From positions 74,471,992-74,535,991 of the forward strand of contig CM077600.1 of the NCBI GenBank assembly GCA_039654915.1: a DNA stretch of 64,000 nt, read 5' to 3'. Of the stretch, positions 45,947 to 55,064 are shown piece by piece. Position numbers and translations under genes: made by a program. The notes below the pieces were generated by a model. That model was not told the DNA's origin, did not search any database, and saw only the letters and a list, made by a program, of their open reading frames with translations. The stretch is from Aquilaria yunnanensis. Taxonomy: Eukaryota > Streptophyta > Magnoliopsida > Malvales > Thymelaeaceae. Position 1 is the stretch's first letter, and each line of letters opens with the position of its first letter.

Positions 45947-47270
45947 TAGCTTTTGCTCGTCCCCGGGCAAAACTCAAAATAGAAACATACTTTTGAGCTA
46001 AACGGAGTAAGATAATTTTACATCCAAGGGTCTTGAAAAACTTAACAAAAGCAATTAAGTATGCAATATACTTAGCAATAGCAACTCAAAACTAAATAAG
46101 TCGTTGAAAACAATTTTTCACAAGTTAGTAACAATCACTGTTAAAAATCTGAGAAAAACATCAAAATTTTGCACGAAGTAAAAAGAACAAACCAGGTAGA
46201 TAAGAACTTAAAAAGTATCACCGGTCTTACCACAAACCCATGGAAAATAAGAAATCAGTTGAGAATTTACTTTTTTTTTTTCTTTTTTTTTAACTTGATT
46301 TGTTTTTTCATTTTATCTTTTTTTTGTGTTCCGCCGTTTAGCGAGTGTATAATAGGGGCTCTACCATACCCAAGCTACTAACTCGACACAAATCCAAAGT
46401 GGTCTTTGACCATACTCATATTCCTAGTACCTTTTCGAGCAGTGATCGACTCTTGCCTTAGGAGAATACCCCAACCTACTTCAATACCCAGAACAGTGGA
46501 GTAGCAAATTTTTTTTTCTATCGGAATGCAACAATTCCAACAATTTTTATTTTTTTCTCAAATGATTCAAATCATCCATCAACCGAACAAACCGCATATT
46601 CAACTTAATAAGCTCATAATCTCACAAGGTTTAAATCAATGTACTAAGTACACAAATTTGATGGAAAAATTAGCTTTCTAAGGTAACCATCAACTAGCTT
46701 GATCAAAAATTGCAACAACAACAATTTAAAAATAAAATTTGGGAGTTACATAAAGACTAATAAATTACTAACTCAACACTCAAGCTAAGCATTCAAGAAC
46801 CAAAAGGTGAAATCATATTAACAATTCAGTTCAATGCTCAAAAGTATGAATTAAAAAAAATTTAGTTCAAAAATTTTGAAAACAAAAAATTATGGCTCAG
46901 GCTACCCACTCCACCACACTCAAATCAAACATTGTCCTCAATATTTACAATAAAAGCACAAATGGGGAAAAGAAAAGGTACCGCCCTGAAAGGTGATTCT
47001 ACAATGATCTATAGCCCAGAATTTGACTTTAGCTTGCTACCCCATATGGTTCAGTTCACCTCCAGCTTGAAAGAGATATTGCCTGACCAAGAAAATTAGT
47101 TCTGAAAATAAAGAAACCTAAAAAATAAAAGCTGAAAAATAAAAATAAAAATAAAATAAAGAAAAAAAAATCCTAATTGTTCGTGGCACAAAACAACGCT
47201 TGGGTTGCCTCCCAAAAGCGCCTTTCTTTATTGTCTTTGGCTAGACAGCCTGCTTCCTGCATCAGCTTGA
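45947..47270 (-). other. Non-coding stretch between integrase and the 3' LTR of element D
   Basis: No env-like frame. It contains A/T homopolymer runs (46270-46323) and the phrase GCAACCCAAGCGTTGTTTTG (minus, about 47188-47207), a type of untranslated sequence common in Athila elements. Confidence 0.6.
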
Positions 47271-47278
47271 CTCGTAGC

Positions 47279-48578
47279 TAGGAGCAACTAAGTGAATTTC
47301 CTCCATATAAGAGACAGCAATATTTTCAAGAAAAGGTTTCAGCCTGTGACCATTCACTTTAAAAACTTTGTTAGTCTCCAAACTTTCAATTTCAACAGCA
47401 CCATGCGGAAAAGTATTCACTACAATAAACTAACCAATCCATCTAGATTTCAATTTACCTGGCATGAGCTTCAACCTTGAATTAAAAAACAATACTTTTT
47501 GACCTTTAAAAAATTGTTTACGATTCAGCCGCTTGTCATGAAGGTACTTTGTGCGCTCCTTATACATGCTAGCATTGTCATATGCTTCCAACCTGATTTC
47601 TTCCAGCTCCTGAAGTTGTAACTATCTTTCTTTTCCAGCTTCTTTCAGATCCAAGTTGCACTGCTTAATAGCCCAAAAAGCACGATGTTCAATCTCCACA
47701 GGTAAATGACACAACTTACGAAAAACTAACCGATACGGTGACATCCCAATTGGTGTTTTATATGTTATCCGGTAAGCCCATAGTCCATCCTCCAAGTGCA
47801 AGCTCCAGTCTTTCCTGCTAGGATTGACTGTTTTCTCCAAGATGCTTTTTATCTCTCGATTTGAAACTTCAGCTTGCCCGTTAGTTTGTGGGTGGTAGGT
47901 AGTGGCTACTCGATGGTGCACCCCATATTTCCTCATTAATGCTTCAACAGTACGGTTGCAGAAATGTGTACCCTGATCACTAATACTTGCTCTAGGAATC
48001 CCAAACCTACTAAAAATGTTAAATTTGAGAAATCCTACAACAACCTTAGAATCATTAGTATGGGTAGCCTTTGCTTCTACCCATTTCGAAACATAATCCA
48101 TAGCAAGCAATATGTAAACAAATCCAAAAGAGTTAGGAAAGGGTCCCATAAAATCCATTCTCCATACATCTAAAAACTCACAGTATAACATGGGGATTTG
48201 GGGCATTTCATTTTGATGGGATAAATTTCCAACTCTTTGACATTTTTCACAAGTCTTACAAAACTAGTAGGAATCCTTAAATAATGTTTCCCAATAAAAC
48301 CCGCAGTCCAAAATTTTCCTAGTTGTCCTTTTAGAACCAAAGTGTCCTCCACAAGCATAACTATAACAATAAGTAAGAATGGAATGAATTTCATAGTCAG
48401 GCACACACCTACGAATAATTTGATCAGAACCAATTTTCCACAGATAGGGTTCATCCCATATATAATACTTAGAGTCATTTTTAATTTTGTTCCTTTTTGC
48501 TTTGTTTAAGTCTGTCAGTAAAATTTCAGCAGCTAGAAAATTCACAATATCAGCAAACCAAGGCTCCTTACCTTGCAC
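47279..48578 (-). pseudogene. Integrase of element D, broken
   Basis: The zinc-binding region reads YSYACGGHFG then CKTCEKCQ; the first His of the HHCC motif is replaced by Tyr and a stop splits the region near 48264. The catalytic core is open from 48206 to 47622, with the D,D,E segments [16 protein letters not shown] and [12 protein letters not shown]. After a stop at 47622 the C-terminal part ([34 protein letters not shown], then FPHGAVEIE) continues to about 47279. Confidence 0.87.
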
Positions 48579-48587
48579 TTGTAGCAG

Positions 48588-49120
48588 CTACTTGTCAGGA
48601 AATAATTCTGAAATTGGCAAAGCCTCTTCGTCACACACCATTTGGCTTAAGTGGTCAGCCACAGAATTATCAGCTCCTCTCTTGTCCTTGATCTCCAAGT
48701 GAAACTCTTGCAATAACAGAACCCAGCGTATAAGTCTTGGCTTAGATTCCTTCTTTGCCAGTAAGTACTTGAGGGCTGCATGATCAGAAAAAACAATTAC
48801 TTTAGACCCCAGTAAATATGATTGAAATTTATCTAAAACAAAAACAATAGCTAAAAGCTCCTTTTCTGTGGTCGAATAGTTGCATTGGGCAGGATTCAAT
48901 GTCCTTGATGTGTAGTAAATGAGATAACTGTTCCTCCTAATTCTTTGGCCAAGTATAGCTCCTACAGCATATTTACTGGCGTCACACATGATCTCAAAAG
49001 GAATATCCCAATTAGGGGGCTGTATAATTGGTGCAGATATGAGCAACCCCTTCAGCTTGTCAAAGGCAACTTTGCAATTCTCTCCAAAGTCGAAAGACAC
49101 ATCCTTTTGAAACAGCCTGG
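48588..49120 (-). pseudogene. RNase H of element D
   Basis: Open from 49100. [15 protein letters not shown] gives the first catalytic Asp, [16 protein letters not shown] the Glu, and [11 protein letters not shown] the next Asp. It ends with the [12 protein letters not shown] segment typical of Ty3/gypsy RNase H. A connection-domain fragment lies upstream in another frame. Confidence 0.87.
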
Positions 49121-49199
49121 TTAAAGGTTGTGCAATCTTTGAGAAATCCTTTATGGAACGCCTGTAAGAAGCTGCATGGCCAAAAAAACTACGAATCTC

Positions 49200-50099
49200 T
49201 CACTCATTAGTAGGATAGGGTAAGTTGGCAATTAGGTCCACCTTGGCTTTGTCAACTTCAATATCCCTGGAGGAAACTACATGACCCAAAACTATTCCCT
49301 GCTGAACCATAAAATGATATTTTTCATAATTCAGGACCAAGTTTGTGTCAATGCAGCGTTTTAAAACCAGAACCAATTTATCCAGACATTGATCAAAAGA
49401 ATTACCATAAACAGTAAAGTCATCCATGAAGATCTCAATGCAATTTTCCAGCAAATCAGAAAAAATACTCATCATGCACCTTTGAAATGTTCCAGGGGCA
49501 TTACACAATCCAAAGGGCATTCTACGATAAGTAAAAGTTCCATAGGGACAGGTAAATGTTGTTTTCTCTTGGTCCTCAAGAGCTACAGCTATTTGGTAGT
49601 ATCCAGAAAATCCATCCAAGAAACAGAAAAATGACTTACCTGCCAACCTTTCAAGCATCTGGTCGATAAACGGAAGTGGGAAGTGATCCTTCCTTGTAGC
49701 TAAATTTAGCCTCCTAAAATCAATACACATTCTCCACCCGTTTTGGACTTTCATAGGGATAAGCTCATCCTACGCATTAGGAACAAGAGTTAGACTAGTT
49801 TTCTTAGGAGCAATATGTACTGGACTTACCCACTAACTGTCAGAGATGGGGTATATGATCCCTTGGTCTAAATGTTTCAGAATCTCCTTTAAAACAACCT
49901 CCTTCATTGCTGGGTTTAGTTTCCATTGTGGCTCTCTTACCGGTTTAGCATCATTTTCAAGGAAAATACGGTGCATACAAATTGAAGGATTGATTCCCTT
50001 GATGTCTGCCAGTGTCCAACCAATTGCTATCTTGTATTCCTTCAGTACTCCCAGCAGCTTCTTTTCCTGATCTCCGGTCAAATCACTTGCGATAATCAC
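49200..50099 (-). pseudogene. Reverse transcriptase of element D, broken
   Basis: The N-terminal part (50099-49833) covers IGWTLADIKGINPSICMHRI. Two stops then fall between PISDS and VQNGW. From 49754 the palm is open: CIDFRRLNLATRKDHFPLPF, FLDGFSGYYQIAVA, CPYGTFTYRRMPFGLCNAP and the catalytic FMDDFTVYG. The CPYGTFTYRRMPFGLCNAP wording is characteristic of Athila-type reverse transcriptases. Confidence 0.88.
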
Positions 50100-50109
50100 C
50101 GGTAAAGTT

Positions 50110-50889
50110 TCAGCCTCCCCTAAGTAGGCATACTTTAAGGTTCTCAGGCAAAGACTTTAACTCCAACTTCGGGGCCTGTTCAATAGAAAGAAAAACTCTT
50201 TCATGAGTACTCGGTAGTTGTACAAATGGATCAACTAACTTGTTGGGCAACACTGGCAGCGACTGTAATGACATAATGGCCTCCTTCAAGTCATCACTAA
50301 TTTCCAACTGTGCATTCCTCTCAGTTTTGCTGTTCATCAACACAAAATCCAACTCATCTCCTACAAAATTCAGCTCAAAACTATCTTGGGCAATCGGGTC
50401 AATAATATCCACAAGACAAATAGATTCAGAATTTTTCAGATATTTCATAGCTTCAAAAATATTGAAAGTTACTATCTCCCCATCAAATTCAAAAGATAAA
50501 GTCCTTTCATGCACATCAATTTTAGTTCTGGCTATTTTCATAAACGGTCTACCTAGCAAAATGTGAGCTGAATTCGAAGCAAACTTATCATTCATATCAA
50601 TAATATAGAAATTAGTAGGAAAAATTAGCTCATTTACTCGAACCAGAACATCCTCAACTACCCCTTCAGGATATGAATTAGACCTATTAGCTAGTTGAAT
50701 GACTTCTCTTGTGCTTTTTAAAGGTCCTATGTTCAAAGCCTTGTAAACTGACAAGGGCATAATGTTAATCGATGCTCCTAGATCTAACATAGCTTTTTCC
50801 AACTTGAAATTACCGATTACACGTGGTATAGTAAACATACCAGGATCCTTACCCTTTTGGGGCAACTTTCTTTGGATTATTGCTGACAT
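50110..50889 (-). pseudogene. Protease region of element D
   Basis: Open for 259 codons. The active-site segment MLDLGASINIMP is the Athila-type DLGAS form of the retroviral aspartic protease, followed by ILLGRPFM. The frame ends at 50110 just before reverse transcriptase, which continues in another frame. Confidence 0.85.
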
Positions 50890-50910
50890 ATTCTCCCCAA
50901 CTTTAATTGT

Positions 50911-52600
50911 CTAATCAGCCTGTATCTTCTTTTTGTTGGTGCACAGCTCCTTTAGAAATTTGGTATACTGAGGGACTTGCTTGATTGCATCCAGTAGGGG
51001 TATGTTGATTTCGACCTTCCTAAAAGTATCTAGAATTTCCTGCTCGGTCTCCTCTTTCTTTGATTTTGCCAACCTGCCAGGAAAAGACGGTGGAATCAGA
51101 ATTTTTGATTTTGGAAAAATTGGCTTGTCACTTAGCTCTTCAGTTAGTGCATCAGAAGTTGCTGGTTTCAAGCCATCTTTTTCCTTTTCAGGTGCTGCCA
51201 CCTTTGACATGGTAGTTTGTACTTCCTTGCCACTTCTAAGGGTCATGGCATTGGCATGCTCTCTTGGGTTGATTTCAGCTTGAGATGGCAGCCTCCCTTT
51301 TTTAGCTTCAATTTTATTCAACGAGGCTGCCAGTTGTGAAATTTGATTCCCCAAGTCTTTGATGCTAGCCCTTGTTTCTTGCTGAAACATTTAGGTGTTA
51401 GTGGCTAAAACTTTTACAATATCTTCTAAAGCCATACCTGAGCTAGGTGCTTGGTTTTGTGGTGGAGGTACTGGTTTGTTGTAGCTAGCAGATGGGTACT
51501 GCTTTTGATTACTTAGCTGCCTATATCTCAAATTCGGGTGGTCTCTCCAACTAGGGTTGTATTGATTAGCATATGGATCATACCTTTTTGGTTGGTTAAC
51601 AAACCTTCTTACCGCATTCACTTGAGGTGTTGTATCCTCTTGAAATTGTGGGCACGAGTCGGTAAAGTGTCCTTGAGTAGAGCAAATGCCACAAACTCTA
51701 GAATTTTGGACCTGTCCCAAAGCCACTTGTCTAACAAGAGAGGTTAGTTCATAAAGTTGAGCTTCAAGACTAAATGTTCCTATCACATTTACCTTCTTTG
51801 GCGCATGGTCAACCGTGAGTTGGCTGCCCTTTTGGAAATCAAGTTTTTTGCTTCTTCGGGCGTCTTTTCTATAAGTGCTCCTCCACTTACAGCATCCAAC
51901 ATACTCCGATCCATGAACAACAGCCCTTTGTAGAAGTACTGTAGCAGCAGTTGATTAGAAATCTGGTGATCTAGGCAGCTTGCACAAAGTTGGTTAAATC
52001 TCTCCTAGTACTCGTAGAGACTTTCTCCGTTGTATTGTCAAATCCCACTGATTTCCTTTCGAATTGTTCTGGCTCTTGATGCTGGAAAGAATTTCTTCAA
52101 AAATTTTCTTTTTAAATCATTCCAGGTTCTGATAGAACCAAAAGGAAGGTAGTACAGCCAATCCTTCGCCTTGTCCGCCAATGAAAATGGAAAAGATCTT
52201 AGCTTAATCTATTCTTCTGTAACCCCTTGTGGTTTCATGGTTGAGCAGACAACATGAAATTCCTTCAAGTGTTTGTGGGGGTCCTCACCTGCAAGACCAC
52301 GAAAAATAGGTAATAAATGAATTAATCCAGATTTTAATTCAAATGCAACATCAATATTAGGAAAATCGATGCACAGGGGTTGCTAGACAACATCAAGAGT
52401 TGCCAACTCCCTTAGTGTTCTTTGGGCTACCATCTCTACAATAACAACTGGTTCTTCTTCACTTTCTGACTTGCTGTTCGCAGAAGTCGAAGCTGAAAAA
52501 TTGACTGCTTGTCTTTTCGCTTTCCTGTTTGCCTTTGCTGTCTTCTCAATCTTTGGATCAAACACTAATTCACCTATACGAGAAGATCTGCACATAAGCC
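50911..52600 (-). pseudogene. gag of element D, broken
   Basis: The N-terminal frame (52595-52383) is followed by capsid-like segments with several stops and frame changes (51790-52380). Open pieces at 51786-51391 and 51390-50911 follow. The first carries a CCHC zinc knuckle CGICSTQGHFTDSC; the second includes NAMTLRSGK and IPPSFPGRLAKSKKEE, regular features of Athila gag. Confidence 0.83.
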
Positions 52601-52676
52601 AATTAACTGAGAAAGAAATAAAAAAAATAAAAAAAATAAATAAATGAAAAGGGAAACTTTAACAGAAAAAGAAATC

Positions 52677-52694
52677 TCCTCGGCAACGGCGCCA
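52677..52694 (-). other. Primer binding site of element D, Asp tRNA type
   Basis: On the minus strand TGGCGCCGTTGCCGAGGA, close to the TGGCGCCGTTGCCGGGGA form complementary to plant aspartate tRNA. It lies six bases from the 5' LTR end (52701). Confidence 0.82.
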
Positions 52695-53214
52695 AATTTT
52701 TGGTCGGTGGTCGAAACCGAAAAAAATAATTCTGGTATTCCTAATAACTCAGAATAAATAAATTTGTAGTATAACAGTGAAAACTAGGTCGAATCCCAAA
52801 GAAAATTTTTTTACTGAAAGTTTCCTGTCAGAAAACTAAAATAAAAGATTTGAGGTTTTCTTCAATTAAAAGCTGAAATAAATTAACTGTAGAATCAAAG
52901 CGAAATTAACCAATACTAAAAACACTCAGTTCAGGGTTGATTATCTATTCCAATCATACAGTTGATTATCGAACGAAAATATTTCTTCAAACCAAACAAA
53001 TAAACAGGATTCTCTTCAAAAGCTAAAAAGAACTCAGAGAATTCAACAGTAAAATTAACCAGAAAAAGCTTCAGATTAATTTCTTAATTTTGAGTAACAA
53101 GATATTGAAAAACAATTTCTAATAAACCTAAAATTAGCATTAAGAACAATGAACAAAAGTTTATTCTAGGCAATAATCCAAAAGCTTGAAAAATTTAGCC
53201 TGTCTTACTTCTTC

Positions 53215-53219
53215 GTATG
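53215..53219. repeat. Target site duplication GTATG (left, element B)
   Basis: Repeated at 60046-60050; the intact copy of the site is in the other LTR of element D near 44924. Confidence 0.95.
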
Positions 53220-54265
53220 TGATGTGGGCCCGGTTAGGCAGAGCCAGCATCTTTACTGTTGTGCAGCGGTGTGGGCAGCAGGGACTCCTGGAAGGACACG
53301 AAGGTACCCTGAGAGGGTTACCTGAGGCGATGGCCTACGGCTTCTGATACCGTGGCTGGTGAGGACGAGAAAAGCTCCTGGCAGGAAGAGAACCCGGAGC
53401 GGAGATCCTTTAGGGAGACTTGGCTGAAACACTCAGAAAACAGGGGTTAGGAGGCCCCCAGGGTGGATTTCCGGGGGGGAAGCTTCGACGCCAAAGTCAG
53501 TGCTTTGATAAAGCGAGAGGGGCGCAGTAATAAGCACTAGAAATGCTTGCCTGGCACGTCTTTCTGAGGGCTGAAGGGAGAGTATTCAGGCGTAGAGAGG
53601 AGAGCGTCCTCCTGCCCTTTTGGTCATCCAGTTGGAAGACCCCTTCTCCAGTTGGGAAAAGTTCTCTAACTGGAAAAACTCCTCCCACCGGAAGACCCCC
53701 CTTCCGTGTGATGACTTCCCTTGTATAAAAGGAAGAGGGTGACCCCTTCAGATGACGACACATGTATGGCACGTGTATGGTTCAGATAGTGTTCGTACTT
53801 CTAAGCGTGGAGGCCCTTAGCCATCTACAGGCTCTTCGGGTTGCGAGCCGGAGTAGATGTAGCCCTATGTGACAGGATGTTGGATAGTGACGTCGTGCCA
53901 GGGCGTGCCTGGAGGTGGCGTGTTGGTGACTTGTGTAAGCGGAGTGTCAGAGACTCCTTAATGGCTATTTCCGTACAACCGAGGTCCCTTTGGTTGATGT
54001 CTCACTTCTGGGCGAAGAGCTCTTTTCCGGAGTCCGGTTAGAACTTCAGTCTATTCGTCTTCGGGGGACTTTTTCCCGCAAGGGGTGGTCGGTCCTTTTC
54101 CCCAAGGGTGGTTTGGCCGGCGTTCCGAAGGAGGTGCTACGTTGGCTTCCGTAGTTGGAATTGGCGAGCTACCGAGGTCGAGTGCCTCAAGTGTACGACT
54201 TCCTTCACTCCGGAATCCTTTTCCGTGGTCGGTGGTTGACCAGGGTGATAGCACTTCGGCTATCA
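53220..54265 (-). repeat. 3' LTR of element B
   Basis: 1046 bp; plus strand begins TGATGTGGGCCCGG and ends with the hairpin TGATAGC-ACTTCG-GCTATCA (54246-54265). It contains G-box-type GCACGTGT near 53769 and, on the minus strand, a TTTTATACAAG TATA-like motif near 53724-53734. Confidence 0.92.
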
Positions 54266-54300
54266 CATGCCCCCCTTGGAAAGTCGAAGTGAAGACTTCG
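54266..54300 (-). other. Polypurine tract and adjacent hairpin, element B
   Basis: On the minus strand CTTTCCAAGGGGGGCATG (54283-54266) precedes the LTR. Next to it is the hairpin CGAAGT-GAAG-ACTTCG (54285-54300), the same stem as in elements A and C. Confidence 0.75.
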
Positions 54301-54679
54301 GCAAGTAGCTTTCTCGTCGTCTGTCTATCGCTCAACTGGCAGTCTTTGACAGAAAAACCTTGTGGACTCCCAGAGGCCCTCGTTGCAGTATGTCCATTTT
54401 CGGTCAAACAGGGCGGCACGGAGCCTTGAACCCTGGACCTGATTTACACCCAGAGTGTGACGTCGGCTGAGGAGGCACTTCGCCACCTAGGTGATGAACC
54501 TTATTCGGATAGGTGTCATCTGTTTGCCCTTTGGTGGTCTCGAGATTCCCAACTTGTTCACTTTTCCCGCCATAGGCTAGTGGATCGACACATCTTGAAA
54601 CTAGGTGTGTCAGTCTCGAGCAATGTGCCCTGGTTTTCTGGATGCCAGAGAGCGTGTCCTAGTTTCTCGTGCCGGGCAA

Positions 54680-54800
54680 CACGTGGCAGGCATTAGCTGG
54701 GGTGGGCACGCCTTTTCGCGTGAGGGATAATCATGGCGATGCTTCGCCTTCGCGCAGCGTTTTTGACGCCTTTTTGGCTGCCCTTCCTTAATCTATATAA
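54680..54800 (+). promoter_or_regulatory. Promoter-like region of the antisense gene, copy B
   Basis: G-box CACGTG in AACACGTGGCAGG (54680-54685), inverted repeat GGCGA-TGCT-TCGCC (54735-54748), then exactly 45 nt to TATATAAA (54794-54801). The ATG is at 55065. The leader includes TTTCACGACGGCGTCCTCA near 54906. Confidence 0.7.
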
Positions 54801-55064
54801 ACCTTCCGCCTGTCATACTCTTTATTTGTGTTCCTTTGCTCTTGCTTCGCTCTTGTTTTTTCTCCCTTTTGTGCGGCGGTCTTAGCGGCGGAGCGATTTC
54901 CGGCAACCTTTCACGACGGCGTCCTCAAACCCCGACTTTGGCAAGACTTTCGGTGGGTTCTTACTTCTAGAGTTCCTTCGGTGTTTTGCTTTTCTTTTTG
55001 CTTTCCGAATTCGTCTTTCCGAAATCATTTTTTCCCTTTTTCCGAAGTCATTTTTCAGTCCACC

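Noticed and set aside
45947..47270. env-like gene of the Athila element
   Set aside because: No frame longer than about 70 codons and no membrane or envelope-like features; only untranslated-type sequence.
53841..54429. Open frames in the LTR of element B (also 59621-60056)
   Set aside because: They lie in both LTR copies, differ in length between the copies, and match no protein family.
54828..55064. N-terminal extension of the antisense gene of element B from an upstream in-frame ATG
   Set aside because: Copies A and C do not share the extension protein and begin at or near MPxPESW. The DNA here matches the other copies only in leader-like blocks (CGACGGCGTCC), so it is taken as 5' leader.
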